A stretch of 64,000 nucleotides of DNA, taken from assembly GCA_009739215.1 (NCBI GenBank), contig VSJF01000011.1, forward strand, positions 1,178,001-1,242,000, read 5' to 3'. The first letter of the stretch is position 1. The number at the start of each line of letters is the position of its first letter. The position numbers were made by a program, and so were the translations under genes. The notes beneath the pieces are model-generated. The model ran no database searches. It saw only the letters and a program-made list of their open reading frames with translations, and was not told where the DNA came from. This stretch comes from Floccularia luteovirens. Lineage: Eukaryota; Basidiomycota; Agaricomycetes; Agaricales; Squamanitaceae. Shown in pieces: positions 50,812 to 63,419 of this stretch.

Positions 50812-52144
50812 ATCACAGGAAAGGTGATTATCTGTCCGGTCTGTCTCGAGCTACATTTATATGGTCGCTTTATGATGATCTCCAAATGGCTATAAACGGT
50901 TGTACAAGATGGGAATTGGGAGTGTGGATGACTTTGATGGGGTTTTACTGTTCTTCCCTTGAGCAAACATCTCACACGGACATATACACATGAGTCCCCC
51001 GGGGCTCGAGCAAACAACCCGAGAATATAAGCCCGAGAGTATCCCGTTTACTGCAATGGCAAGAACTTGATTATGCTTTGTATGACTATCTCGAGCGCTC
51101 CACTTGAAGTTTTTTCTGCGGAGCGATATAAACAGAACATCGGAAGCTGTGTTGGTGTGTTGGTGCGATCGATAGATACCACGCTGTTAATCAGTGAATA
51201 TATATATACATTTCAGGAGAAAATGGTGACCAAAAAAAACCAAAAAAGATTGAGAAAGTTACGAGATAGGGCCTGAAATTTGATGAACGGAGCGCGAGGT
51301 TTCACCATTAGGTATATGTGTAAGTCGCCTGAACAGAAGAATAGCAAACTTACCATAGGATATATGTACGTGATTCAGCGTCAGCACATGTTTCCCTGCC
51401 ATACTTGGCATCCAATATATAGCTGGGTCTGCTCCATAATGGCTGATGCGAGATTTTAGAAACGATGCCTTGTGCGACGAACGAAAGCTTATGTGGTTAA
51501 ATTAAGATGATTCCGAGGTTATCAAGAAACTGTGTGAACGTGGGTATGGTGTGAATTTCACATGATTTGACTAGACTTCTGAAATATGGAAATTCTATAT
51601 CATGAGGTACGAAGAAAATTGCAGAGATCAACAGATCCTAAGTACAACAGATGGTAACCATTGTCCTAGCCCGAAGACTGTTCGCAAGTTATAGAAATTT
51701 ATATGTGATGGACGTTCATCAATTGTTGAGATAGTTTACGCGTATTTATTCCATATAGATTGGACCAAATGTACACAAATAACGTAGTCATAATCATGTA
51801 AATTAAGTGCACACTAAGCAGCAAAATGAAGCCATCGGTGGAAATCACAACGAAGAGGTCTCTCTCTCTATATATATATTGGATGCATCTACAGTTAATA
51901 ATAATAATTTAATAAGACAAGCTATACATAATAAATAATGAGTCGATATTTAATACATCGGGGATATTGATCATGCAACGGCGGGATGGCAAGACAATGC
52001 GGATACAAAGGTGTGTAGATATACAAGCAGAACTCCTGGTGCAATAAGTTAGATAAGTAAAAGATAATGCAATGAATGTTTCTGAGGTGATGGTCCCAGA
52101 TGGGTACTGGGTGTTAAATAGGAAAAATGAACGACGGCTTTAAG
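50812..52144. other. Intergenic, no gene supported
   Basis: 1.3 kb AT-rich spacer. A run of TCTC.. then TATATATATA lies at 51858-51880 (microsatellite). A short plus-strand open frame at 51067-51276 has no family features. The left end, including TATAAACGG near 50890, likely holds the GH16 promoter. Confidence 0.5.
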
Positions 52145-52866
52145 CTAATCGATGTTACGGCCGCACTGCAAAAGAAAAGCTGCGGTGACGACAGAATCAA
52201 GTAAACCAAGTTTGACGGTATCTTGGGCGACCTCCAAGGTAATGCAACCTTTTCCTCGCAAAATCCTAGCCATCAGAACGGGTGCACTGGGACTGCCTCC
52301 GAATAACTGAAAATAATAATAATTAGGTCAACGCCCTGCAGGATGTTCCTTGAAAAAATCATACATTAATGGATCTCTCGTGGGGGGCCCATGTATACCG
52401 CTGGCCTCTAATGTCCATAGACCGCGAGCTGCAAAATATACAAATTAATCATTGAGAAAAAGAAATGAATCCTCAGGACATACCTCCGATCCGAGGACAG
52501 TTTAAGCCAGCTGATAATGTTTTGCTTAGCGAGAGTACCTCTTATTTCAAGGAGTGGGTGGGATTGCCACTCGATGAGAGATATGTTTTTTCCCTCTCCA
52601 TTTCGAATCACAGTGTAGCCTGGCATATGGTTGTCCGTAACAATATGATAGTAATTTTGGGCTTGTGGCCCTACGATCGTACAATTCATAATGTCGGGCT
52701 TGAAGGATGTGAAATAAAAAGTCAAGAGGTTGAGTAACGAAGGCCCAGATGGGTAGGGCAATGCACCGAAAACAGAAGGTGGAGGGGAGAGTTCATCACC
52801 CCATGCAGTACTTGAAGGTCCTTGACCAGCTTCGGCCCAGCCACTGAAAGGGTTATTGTAGTTCAT
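52145..52866 (-). CDS. DUF6593-type basidiomycete protein
   Basis: Small protein of the DUF6593 type, widespread in mushrooms, often many copies per genome, function unknown. Three exons: a Pro/Gly-rich start MNYNNPFSGWAEAGQGPSS, then MNCTIVGPQAQNYYHIVTDN, MPGYTVIRNGEGKNISLIEW, QSHPLLEIRG, then after an intron RSMDIRGQRYTWAPHERSI, then LFGGSPSAPVLMARILRGKG, CITLEVAQDTVKLGLLDSVV and the hallmark LLQCGRNID terminus. Introns at about 52435-52487 and 52318-52368 are short and in frame. Start is the ATG at 52866; the frame continues upstream only to a TTG. No frame breaks. Confidence 0.78.
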
Positions 52867-54500
52867 TTCCAAGGAGTTTGCTTTTGAATAAAAAAATCAG
52901 CTGGTGATCCGAATTGGATAAGAATAAATTAAAAAGATATTTGAAAAGCAGTAGAAGATAAGTAAACGAAGGAAGACGAAGATGAAGAATTGTTAGAATC
53001 TGCAAATTTCACGCCACTTCATATAGTAAACGTATGTCCATTGACGCTCGCTTCAAACACTTGAGGAGGGTAGCATAACGGGCTTCAGGGAGATGGGAGA
53101 GCTCTCCTGAGGATACTGTTTGAGCGCAGTAGCCGTGACCCTTTCCAAGAATTTGTTTTGAACATAGCAACCTGTAGTTTATGACGATTGTACTCCAGGA
53201 ACGCAAAACGCGCCGCAACGTGCTTAATTGATCCTATTGCAAGATCCCGAAACGGCCCCATCGCGATAGGGTACGATGAAAAGATTCGGTAAAGCCAACT
53301 CCCAATGGCTATGTTGTGTGGTCAACAGTTTCAGATTCTCGGAGCGAAACTCTTGCTGATCACAGAGATGTATTAACTAGGGCCGAAAGTATCGTGGGAG
53401 TGCTTGTTCATGAGGACCAGAATAATTTGCCTAGTACAGAATCTATCTTGATGATACGCGGATGTAATGGGATTGAAGAGGGTTGTCCAAGACACCGAGT
53501 CGCCACGGTATGGGTATAGCATTGGGTAGAGGTATTACAATGATGATTTGGGAGTGATGATGGATCAAAATTTAGTCGGTGCAAGTTGTTTGGACTCCTT
53601 CGATTCAAACATATGATCCAAGTACTAAAAGAATGTTTTTGTTACACACCAGCAATAGTTCTTGTATTTTAGATTCGAAAGCTTTGCTGATCATGTTCTT
53701 CTTGAGCGGTCTCTCGGGGGGTAGCTGCTAAGAACATTACCATATTATCATTAGCACAGATAGATCTCGAAATCTACGTTGCTATGTCCGACGCTAGGGT
53801 CCAAGTGTATTTTTTCAATCTGCATCTAAACAAAAATTCCAACAGAAGTCTCAGGAATTATTTCGAGTCGAACGCGTTGCAGCACTTGAGCCACCTCGAC
53901 ACTGCAATTTCGTACATTGCACTGCATGCGCAACTGAATGATATGTTATTCTGTTCGAAAAAGGATCATTATTTTTTCTATCATACCCTCGATCTTGACA
54001 AGATCTAAAGTAGAGGCGACTTGACTGAATCCCCGAAACTCGATTGTGTTGTACACTACGTTAGATCAGGTCACCATTTGGTTATTTTATTTATTGTAAG
54101 TTGCAGAAAACGGTCTTACAATTGATGCGGAACAGACCTCTTAACGACTAACAACCAAAAACGCACCGTTGACCGCACTTCATAGCCTCAACAGCTGGGA
54201 GGGAGGGAAAGCCATTGCAGGGATATATGCATTCATAAAAATTTTAGGTAATCGAGATGAAACGAGGCTCTGCAGAATGTTGACAACGTGTATATGTGTA
54301 CAGTTAGCCACCAAGATATGGATTACGCTTATATGTAATTTGTCTTCATAAGTTGTCCCAATGCAAAAGGGATGAATTACTAGAACAGCGAGAAAATTGA
54401 CGTGAACATGCTATGTATACAACACACTCCTGACCATCTACATTGGTGTAGCAACAGCCTCAGAATTTCTATGCATGCTGGACTACATTGCATATCTATT
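52867..54500. other. Intergenic, no gene supported
   Basis: 1.6 kb with only short overlapping open frames on both strands (for example 53316-53519, 53784-54008) that match no family and have no plausible exon partners. AT-rich throughout. Confidence 0.5.
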
Positions 54501-55164
<664 letters not shown>

Positions 55165-56408
55165 TTGGAAGTATGAAAATTAAAGTCGTAAAACTGGTTA
55201 CAAATCGCACGAGATCAGGAGAGTTCACGAGAGTGAATGTGCGATTTTGTAGCGATTTTGAAATAAGCACTAGTCATACAACATAGAGCTGATACTCACC
55301 AACTGGAGAGAAAACGCTGGCAGAGGTTGTCGGAGACTGATGGTGGTGGGGGATAAGAACTGCAGTGCAGCTGTTTGTGCTCTGTTTTGTAAGCTGTCGA
55401 CGCCACGCGAGGTGGCTTAGTCATCTCGTTCATCTCGGAGGTTCTCTTGACTTCGATCGGCCTAAACCGTGAACAAGAGCATTGAGCAAGTCATTCACTG
55501 TCATGCTCAAGTAAGGAATGTATAATTGCTGTATTAAAAATTACTGTTCAACTTCTTTACACAATTGTGTTCTATTAAATACGGCTTTAGGTAGCGAGGG
55601 TTTATCAGAGTCCTGATCTGCATCTATTACCCGCGGTGCCGCCACCCCGTTTGTGCCCCAGCTGCGGTAACATACGGTAACAACGTGTCGGACCCCTGTA
55701 TGTCTATATTCTTCGTGGCAATAATACACTGCAACGAGTAGCATCGATACACGAGCTCGCCGTTTTATGTCGTGAAAATACCACATCGAGAAGATCATCA
55801 ATTGTAATATTAATGTCATCTATCAGATACTTATTGTAGTAATTGTTCTCAATGCTTCCCATACATTCTCGCATCAACAACTACCATCATTTTTCGTTGT
55901 TCTTGATGTTGTCATTTCTACTTGTCAACTCAATTCATTTCGTTCGCATAAACATCTCTGTCCGTTTCATCAATATACATTCAAAAATCGCAGTCTAGTT
56001 CACATATACACACGTATGTAGCTATGCAACGCCGTTAAGAGTCAGCGTGCACAGTCAAACGTTCGTAAATATGAACAATAAAATAACCATCTCTTCCATC
56101 TCCCCGAGATAATCACTCGGTGAAACCCAATACTTACACATCAAAAATATACCAATATACCATATCCAAACCTTGTATGCCCAACTCCCAATTATAGCTA
56201 GTCCACATTGTGCCCCTACTAACATGAAAAAAAAAAAACTATCCACACTTTGGTTTCAAAGAATTTATAGAAGGGTGCTTACCTCAACCAACTGTGAAAC
56301 GTGGCATCCAAAGATAGTTGTACAGTGATATATGCTCCTAAACTTAGGTTTTCTTGCAAAGCTTAAAGGCTGCACAGAGAAGAACCAAATACCTGGAACA
56401 TCGCAATG
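55165..56408. other. Intergenic, no gene supported
   Basis: 1.2 kb upstream of ubc4 and downstream of the RNA-binding gene. A minus-strand open frame at 56055-56246 is hydrophobic and aromatic but follows an A-run and is not supported. Low-complexity A run near 56226. Confidence 0.45.
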
Positions 56409-59400
56409 TCACATGTCACCGGGCTCATCCTCGTCATCGCTGACGACAAGGACACATCTATCGTGCGAATTGACAGGCCACATAGGAGCTGGGCGTGTAC
56501 TAAGTTGTGGGGTTGGATTGTTCTGCTTCGAAGAACTTGAGGTAGTGGGGTTTAAGGACGGCGAGTTGTCTTGGGATGTGTCACGACTACTTTCTTCCAT
56601 AGACCTATTTTACAACCAAAGGGCATACACAAAGCCGAAAATGACTCAGTCGCATGACAGCATTATTTCCAGTAAGGTTAAACCAATGGTCACGTACCGT
56701 GTTCGCTCTCGCAAAATAGGCAAGAATCCTTTCCTTCTCCTCCTTTGTTCGAGCCTGTGTCAGCTGGGCCATAAGGGTCTTACTCTCAGCGATATGCTGT
56801 TCTAAACGCCTTTGTTTGGCTGCTAATTCCAGTTTGAGATTCGACTGGAATCGTGGACCTTGATGGTGGCGTCTGAATTTTCAAAACAGATGACGGAGAT
56901 GGTTGAGGCTTCAAAGTCTCAATGGTTTGTGTGATGAAAGAAACCGCGAGGTCATCCAATGAGAATTCATGTGTGGATACGGAAACAGATGTATTCGCTT
57001 CTGTTGGAGTTCTGGGAGTTGAGGCTGGCGATGCTGAAGAGACTAAAGAGGCAGATGGATCGTTTTTAGATTCGTCATTTTTGGAATGTGTAGCAGTGTT
57101 CGGTCCGTTCAGTAAGGAAGAGGTATCACCAATTTGATCTGGGGGTTTATTCCGTGCCCTCTGGCTGCGTAAAACGAGCTGCCGAAGACGATCCTCCATC
57201 GCTTGACTATCAGCACGGTCAACCCCGTTTCCGCTCATTGCTTGCGATGAAGACGGGATGGTGTTCATGATGCCTGCTTCAGTTTTACTTTCTGAACAAT
57301 TTCCATCATAATTTGATGGAGTACTTGATGGTCTCATCTCTCCAAGTTCCAGCTTTCTTTGATTAGCGTGGCGTTCTTGGAGCTCTTTCTTGCGTTTGGC
57401 AAAACTTGGTCCAGTAGGAGGATTTTTCATCGCCCGGGGTTCGGAAGGAACGGGAGGAGAGGCAGACTTTGACATGGGAGATAATGATTGTTTGAGGGGA
57501 GTAGAGCGAGGCAGAATCGAATCTTCGACAATGTTTGGAAATTCAAGTGGGGCTGTGGTTTTACGTGTATCAAATTGACTATGCATCAAACCTCCGGACA
57601 TTTGATTGGCAAGAACAGAAGGTTTACTGAATGATGATGTGTAGTCATTGTCGCTGATAGACGCAGAATCGGGACATTTGTTAGGAAGCTGGTATTCAAC
57701 GCTGTCTTCGCCAACTTCCATATCCTCGTAATCTTTGATATTGTCCTGGGGATCTATGACCTGAGCTACGAGTGGAGAACCAGAACGGGCTCTACTGGAG
57801 GATGCTATAGACTCTCGGTTATCCTCATAGTTGTATGTGTCATCCTGGTGTAAGGGGGGCCCATAATCTGAAACCACAAAACTCTCCCATGCGCCATTGC
57901 CGGTATACTGCTGGGAGGAAACGCCTGAGGAATGTGGAGTAATTCGACTGCCTTCATGCTCCAGGCCTTTCAATCCAGGTTCCAGTCCCTTCGCCGCATA
58001 CGCAGCTTTCTGAGCAAGTTCAAATTCAAGTTTCTTCTGCTGTCTTGCTTTCGCTAACCTCGCCTTTCTCTCCTTCTTAGTTTCCTTTGGAGGCGGGACG
58101 TCCAACTCTTTGTCTTCGACGTCACCTTCAATCTCACCCTCTTCGATCTCACCCACCCCAGCACCAGCACCGACACCATCTACTCTGTACCACCAGACCT
58201 TGATAAGGTCTTCCCTCGGCTTTCCTTTGAGTTGGTGCGGCTTCAACCCGGCGTAAGACGTCCCTAGTTTTGGACTACTCCAGGCTTTCCGTGCCAACTC
58301 GGCGGTGGCAAACTCAATCAGCGCCTTTCCTGAGGGGCCGTCGATGGATAATTGTACAGGATGCGCACCGCAGGAGTTCTTACACCATGAATTGACAAAG
58401 TCCACTGAACGATGTGTCTTCGGCAACTGTTCCATGACCAGAGTGCGGGCAGGGTTAGGAACGTAACGAGTCGACTTAGCAAATACACCATGCTTGCTCT
58501 TAGGGTCCGGATCAGGTTTCATACCAATTATTTGTGGTGGAGGCTTGGGAGGTAGATTATGTAGAGGGTTCCCTTTTGTAACCTCGTCATGACTTGGAAG
58601 GGGTGTATGTCCAAGCTTAGGGATAGAGGGTGGGAGAGGATTAGGAGAAATCCACGGAATTGATGGATGGTCTAGCCTGGAGTCATTCAATGTACTTTCC
58701 GCAGCCGAGACCATAGAGGACACCCAGGAGGAAGTAGAGGGTGTAGGAATTGAGTTTTCAAGCATGCCCCAATCCCGATAGCTATTGTAATTATTGCCCA
58801 AGCCGACGGCAGGTGTGTGAGCGTGAGCAGTCAACCTGGCCATTTCACCAGCTAAAGGAAGCTCTCGTGTGTAGTGCATAACACCTCCAGGAGACCAAGA
58901 ATATGCCTCATGCAATTCTGGAAATGAATCCATACTCATCACGAATGGTAATGGTCCTGCAGGCTGCTGGTGAATATGAGTATTACCCGCTTGTTGCTCT
59001 CGTTCCAAACGTCTTCGTTTCTTCTTTGCTCTTTTGCTTTCAGGTTGGGTTTGGGATATCCGCGTCTCCAAACTCTGTCTGCTAAAAGGAGAGGTACTAG
59101 AGCTCGACATGGAATCTTGGGCGTAATCAACATCGATACTCTCTGCTCTTTTACGTTTTTCATGCAGCTCGCCGTGTTCTACAGCTTATTGTCAATAGAC
59201 GAGCCATAAAAATTATTAATGACAGACCGTCTCCGATACTAGAAGGTCGACCGGGTAGGTGATGCTGCAGGTCGAGCTGGCTTGGCTGTGCAGAAATGCT
59301 ATCATCGTTGCATAGAACTATAGGTGGAGAGTCAAATGGTTGGTTGAGTAGGACTTGGACTTCATCTTCTGAGTCGTCGACAGCAATAGGGGAAGATCTG

Positions 59401-59414
59401 GAACCAGAACCCAT
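56409..59414 (-). CDS. RRM-like and coiled-coil protein, two +1 breaks near the end
   Basis: Large, mostly disordered protein. Exon 1 (59414-59228, MGSGSRSSPIAVDDSEDEVQ) joins across a 49-base intron to a basic EKRKRAESIDVDYAQDS, then a long exon. An RRM-like fold at about residues 240-320 shows ARTLVMEQLPKTHRSVDFVN, SGKALIEFATAELARKAW. Next are an acidic/Glu-Lys coiled region (ETKKERKARLAKARQQKKLE), disordered SP-rich stretches, and a conserved coiled coil NLKLELAAKQRRLEQHIAES, KEEKERILAYFARANT. It ends in DDEDEPGDM. Two single extra bases, at 56857 and at the junction near 56600, must be dropped for the coiled coil and tail to continue. An RNA-processing role is inferred from the RRM-like part only. 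Start ATG at 59414 sits 79 bases from the divergent GPI12 start. Confidence 0.68.
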
Positions 59415-59493
59415 TGGAGTTGTGAAGGATGGTTATGGTAGAAACCAAAAAAACACTGCGTGCCACCGTCTGTTCCTTATTTTATTGTAAACA
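59415..59493. promoter_or_regulatory. Very short divergent promoter
   Basis: Only 79 bases separate the start codons of the RRM-like gene (-) and GPI12 (+). Both transcription starts and any core elements must lie here or inside the 5' ends of the genes. A TTTATTGTA stretch sits just ahead of the GPI12 start. Confidence 0.45.
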
Positions 59494-60468
59494 ATGACAT
59501 TGACTCCACTCTATGTTCTTCTCTGTTCTCTCATTTTAATATTCCTTTATCGTCCAATAACATCTACAAATGTCTTTAATCCAACCTCTACAAAAGGTTT
59601 CGGAGCAGGTCCAGCCAGAATCCTTCTGCTAACAGCACACCCAGACGATGAATGCATGTTCTTCGCCCCAACTATTACAGCTCTCGTAGCCGAAACCAAC
59701 TTTATTGTTGGTGAACCAAAGAACGCCCAAGTCAGACCACCTATAGAACTATCCTTCCTATGTCTCTCAATAGGTGATGCAGACGGCCTCGGCGAAACTC
59801 GCAGACAGGAACTTAATTCCAGCTTGGACGTTCTGGGTATCCATCCTGATAGACGCTGGGTCTTAGACCATCCGTGAGTTCAATATATACTCAATCAGAT
59901 GTAGAAGTTATGCTAATGTTAAATCAGAGATTTGAAAGATAACTTTACTTCCCAGTGGGCACCTGAAGTAATATCGCATGTTATACAACCTTACATTCTG
60001 AAACATAAGATAAACACTGTATGTTCTCATTCTCTTATACTCAGATCTTAAATTAATTCTACTCAGGTTATCACTTTCGATTATGAGGGCATTTCATCTC
60101 ATCCGAACCACAAGTCTCTGCCTTATGGTGTCAAACATCTGCGCGAAAGTCAGGACCTACCACTGCGCCTTCTTGCTTTGATCACAGTCCCTGTTGTACA
60201 AAAGTACTCAAGCTTTTTAGCGCCAATATTGTCGAAATTCGACATATATGCATCACTTATACTGGAGCAGACCAAAAAAAGGTTCCAATTCCTTCCTACC
60301 AGTCTACCAATTAGAAATAATGAAGAGTTGGTGTTTGTGTCTGGGATCCCAGATTATGTGAATGCACTACGAGCCATGTGTAGTCACTGGAGCCAACTCC
60401 TATGGTTTCGTTGGCTTTATATATCGTTTTCAAGGTACATGTGGGTTAATGAATGGATAGAATTATGA
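59494..60468 (+). CDS. gpi12: GPI12/PIG-L, GlcNAc-PI de-N-acetylase
   Basis: Second enzyme of GPI-anchor synthesis: removes the acetyl group from GlcNAc-phosphatidylinositol on the ER membrane. Three exons (59494-59873, 59928-60018, 60067-60468) give 290 residues. An N-terminal membrane anchor (MTLTPLYVLLCSLILIFLYR) precedes ARILLLTAHPDDECMFFAPT, whose HPDDE (residues 49-53) binds the catalytic zinc. LCLSIGDADGLGETRRQEL, HPDRRWVLDHPDLKDNF, VITFDYEGISSHPNHKSL (second His-rich zinc motif) and a C-terminal helical part follow. Length and order match yeast and animal homologues. Introns of 54 and 48 bases are in frame. No frame breaks. Confidence 0.93.
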
Positions 60469-60478
60469 ATTATTATTA

Positions 60479-61068
60479 CTACCTAATATATTTCACCACT
60501 GAGCGTTGGATTATTTTTTCTCCTGATGAAGAAATTCCAAGTTTCTTGCCCCAATCCCGCAATTTTCCAGCACCCCATCCTTCCTTTGGTGGTAAATGAC
60601 TACGAACAAATTCACCGGTTTGGGAACCTAGCCGCATAAAGAAAGGGTTCAGGAAATAACTTGCAAGGGCCCTATTAAAAGTTTCAGAACGTTCAAACAT
60701 GCGTGTTAGTTTAGTGGAACGTACCAGAGAGCACCTTGTAGCAAAGGGCTGATTACTTGGTCACGGACAGTAATCCAGGCTACGCGTCTCCATTGTATAT
60801 GAACAACATCTTGCATTTGAGGATTATCTGGAGATTGTTGCCCCACATGAACGTATCCTGGTTCTTGTGAACTTTCATCGTCACTTCCAGATGAAGGCCG
60901 CGATAAATGACTCTTGGAAGAGTCTATTTTGATATACGGTCTGATACTGCGCAGATAGCTGTACTCGAAGCGCAGGTCCGGTATAATTGGCAATTTTGTA
61001 TGGTGCGAGTGCTGTTCTACATGTTCTTCTCTGGTTTTTGAGACTTTTGAGGGAGGATGTGAAGTCAT
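60479..61068 (-). CDS. Conserved-looking protein of unknown function, 178 residues
   Basis: Two exons (61068-60725, 60671-60479) with a 53-base intron giving 178 residues; joining restores LLQGALWALASYFLNPFF, a membrane-like stretch. Before it are TKLPIIPDLRFEYSYLRSIR and WRRVAWITVRDQVISPLLQG; after it, FVRSHLPPKEGWGAGKLRDW and KKLGISSSG. The mixture of one hydrophobic segment with a conserved-looking basic tail suggests a small organelle-membrane protein, but no family was recognised. It converges on gpi12 with 10 bases between stop codons. No frame breaks. Confidence 0.55.
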
Positions 61069-61829
61069 GACCGACTTCTATAACTTGAAGTGGTAACTTA
61101 AGTCAGGCGGGCTCTGGCTTGGCTCGGTTGCCACGGCACAGGCCGAAAATCCTTTGTCCTCTCCGTCATCACGTGGAAATCTCCCACCGGCTCCGGGCAC
61201 TCCAGAGTCGATTAACACTCATGATGTTGAACGATATCAGTTCTGCAATGCTCGCTAGGTATATGATGTCCCGTAATATTGGGCTGTGAGAATAAAAGTG
61301 GCTCTGATAACAAAAATTTAATACGCAAAACTCGGTAAATGACTCCAGAACTTTGAGCCACACCGGATGGCAATCAATCTAATCATGCTGTGTTTGTGGC
61401 TTGGCTCGGCTGATAGTCCTCCATAAATGAGGGGGTGAGCCGAGCCACGAACTCTGAGCCAGCAAAAACATTTTGTTTTCGGCAGATGCTGGAGGCCATA
61501 CCTTGATATAGGTTACAGCAAATATTCCGAATCTTATTGTTTAACCAAAAAGCACATCGCTGTGGCCTTTAGCTTGAGTGGCGTATAGTATTTTGGTTGG
61601 TTGGGCCAAAAGTGGGCCACTCTCAGGGTAACAACAGCTTCTAAACCAGTTCATTTCGGGGATTGGTCCAAATTTCACTCCTTTGTTGAGGGATAAAAGG
61701 GAGAAACCACCAACTGAAGCTCAAGCGCAACCGTGAGGCCCTGGCGGTGCTTTGACATGACAAGGAATATTTAAAAGGAAGGGAAATCGATAAACGGTTG
61801 CAATTTACAAGAACTTGGTTTACGCGCTA
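61069..61829. other. Intergenic with repeated GGCTTGGCTCGG motifs
   Basis: About 760 bases between the unknown protein and the HMG-box gene. The motif GGCTTGGCTCGG occurs near 61121 and 61394, with inverted copies of the core (GAGCCGAGCCAC) near 61437. The segment around 61390-61450 can fold back on itself. The right end is a T/C-rich promoter region with a CTCAAGCGCAACC stretch upstream of the HMG start. Confidence 0.45.
61115..61465. repeat. Inverted and direct repeats of a GGCTTGGCTCGG motif
   Basis: GGCTTGGCTCGG lies near 61121 and again near 61394; the inverted core AGCCGAGCCAC follows at about 61438, and TGAGCC/GAGCCAC pieces recur near 61349 and 61456. This reads like the ends of one or two small inverted-repeat elements, or their remnants. 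No target-site duplication was identified, so the call is tentative. Confidence 0.35.
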
Positions 61830-63419
61830 ATGTCAATGATCAACCTGATCGAATCAGGACAAACAACAAATATGGACCTACAACCGCCCACGCCTCCAAC
61901 CGAACCCAATTTTCCAGTCGTCCAGCAGCTCTCCTCTGTTCCCTCATCGACTCCCATTGCAGGCGACAGCCTTAACACATGTCAATCTTCATCTAAGTCT
62001 AAAGCAATGCCAGGAGCGACGCGTTCTTCCACTTTTGTACGCCCGCCCCGTCCGCCCAACGCATGGATACTTTATCGTTCAGACAAGCTCAGAGCTCTTC
62101 CTCCTGTTGGGCCAGGAGAGACACGTCGAGCCCAAGGAGATGCATCACAACTTATTGCTGAAATGTGGAAAAATGAAACAATCGAAACGCGTTTACTGTA
62201 TGAACAACGCGCAGAAGCTAAAAAAGCAGAACATATGGAAAAATTCCCTGACTATCGGTTCCAGCCCATGAAGAAGGAGGAGAAAGTCCGTATAAAAGAA
62301 GAAACTAAATTACAGAAAGAACGGGAGAAGCAAGCTAAGCGTAGTAGTCGAGGACGATCAGCCGCTGCTCAACCTACTATCACAACTGGAGTACCTCCAC
62401 CTTTGCCTTATCCTATACACCCGTATGTTTACCAGAGATATGGTGCTGCGGGCCCTTCTCCCCCCATGTCCGCCGCTGGATCACCCGTGAATCCAAGTGA
62501 TTCACCATCTACATCCGAAGAACAACGAACATCTCCACAACCAATAATTCACGCGCCAGCGCCTGTTCCTGGGATGCTACCACTAGCTAACCCTGTCGGA
62601 GCCAACCTCGGGTTCCCGATGTTCCCAATGGTACAACAAGATCCATGGCAAATGCAACAATTCCCCCAATTACAGCCAATTGAAACACCTACAACTACAA
62701 CATCGACGGATCCTGGTCAATTCTTCTGGCCAAAACTTGATCTCGAACAGCCCGTTACCGCTACCGGGTCCGGCAGTGGCACAGATGAAAATTCACCGGT
62801 ATGTTACCCCATCATTCATATTTACTAGCTTAAATAATTTTATTAATCGCTAAATATTCAGAAGAACAACGATACCCTTTCTTTCGAATTCCCAGAGTTC
62901 ATGCTACAAAATATGCAAAATTGGCTCACGAATGATCAGCCCTCCGGTGAAATACAAGAAACGTTCCAAGCTCTGCTGACAGGCACAGCAGATCCATCAA
63001 TTTTCCAACTTCATGACTTCGATGCCGACGCACTAACCGGGATCCCTCCTGGAGAAATCGAATTATCACTAGGAGATCTATCTTACATTCCAGAACCGAC
63101 ACCTACAGGAGTTAATTTTGATTTTTCAAATTTTATGCAATATCCCATGGACTCGACGAGTGGGAACGCTTCGTTCGAGGATCCAATCGCGTCATTATTC
63201 GAAAATCAGACCGGTTTAGGTTCACTCGAATTCGATAGTCAGGATTTTATCAATTTTGACGCGTCTCAAGATTCATCACTTTCCTCTGTTACCCCAACTT
63301 CTGTTGAAGAGCTGCCTTCAACACCAACGGTGACGGTAGATCAAACTAATCAATATACGCCACCTGCAGGCGCATCTAAATCAACTCGCCGCGTCGGTGG
63401 TACCTGGAAATTACCTTGA
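61830..63419 (+). CDS. HMG-box (MATA_HMG-like) transcription factor
   Basis: Two-exon gene (61830-62798, 62862-63419) for a 508-residue protein; the intron joins at ENSP-KNNDT in frame. The HMG box is at about residues 70-145: VRPPRPPNAWILYRSDKLRA, then SQLIAEMWKNETIETRLLYE, ending FPDYRFQP, close to the MAT/Ste11-type HMG group of fungi. A basic KRSSRGRSAAAQP follows, then Pro-rich and Gln-rich activation-like stretches and an acidic C-terminus. Such factors bind bent AT-rich DNA and govern mating, sexual development or stress genes. Start is the ATG at 61830 (an upstream TTG frame is ignored). No frame breaks. Whether it belongs to a mating-type locus cannot be told; no pheromone, receptor or homeodomain gene is seen nearby. 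Confidence 0.85.

Noticed and set aside
56055..56246. Hydrophobic minus-strand frame as a possible membrane peptide.
   Set aside because: Starts in a run of A/T with no splice or family support.
61830..63419. HMG-box gene as proof of a mating-type locus.
   Set aside because: No homeodomain, pheromone or receptor gene is present in the window; HMG-box factors have many other roles.
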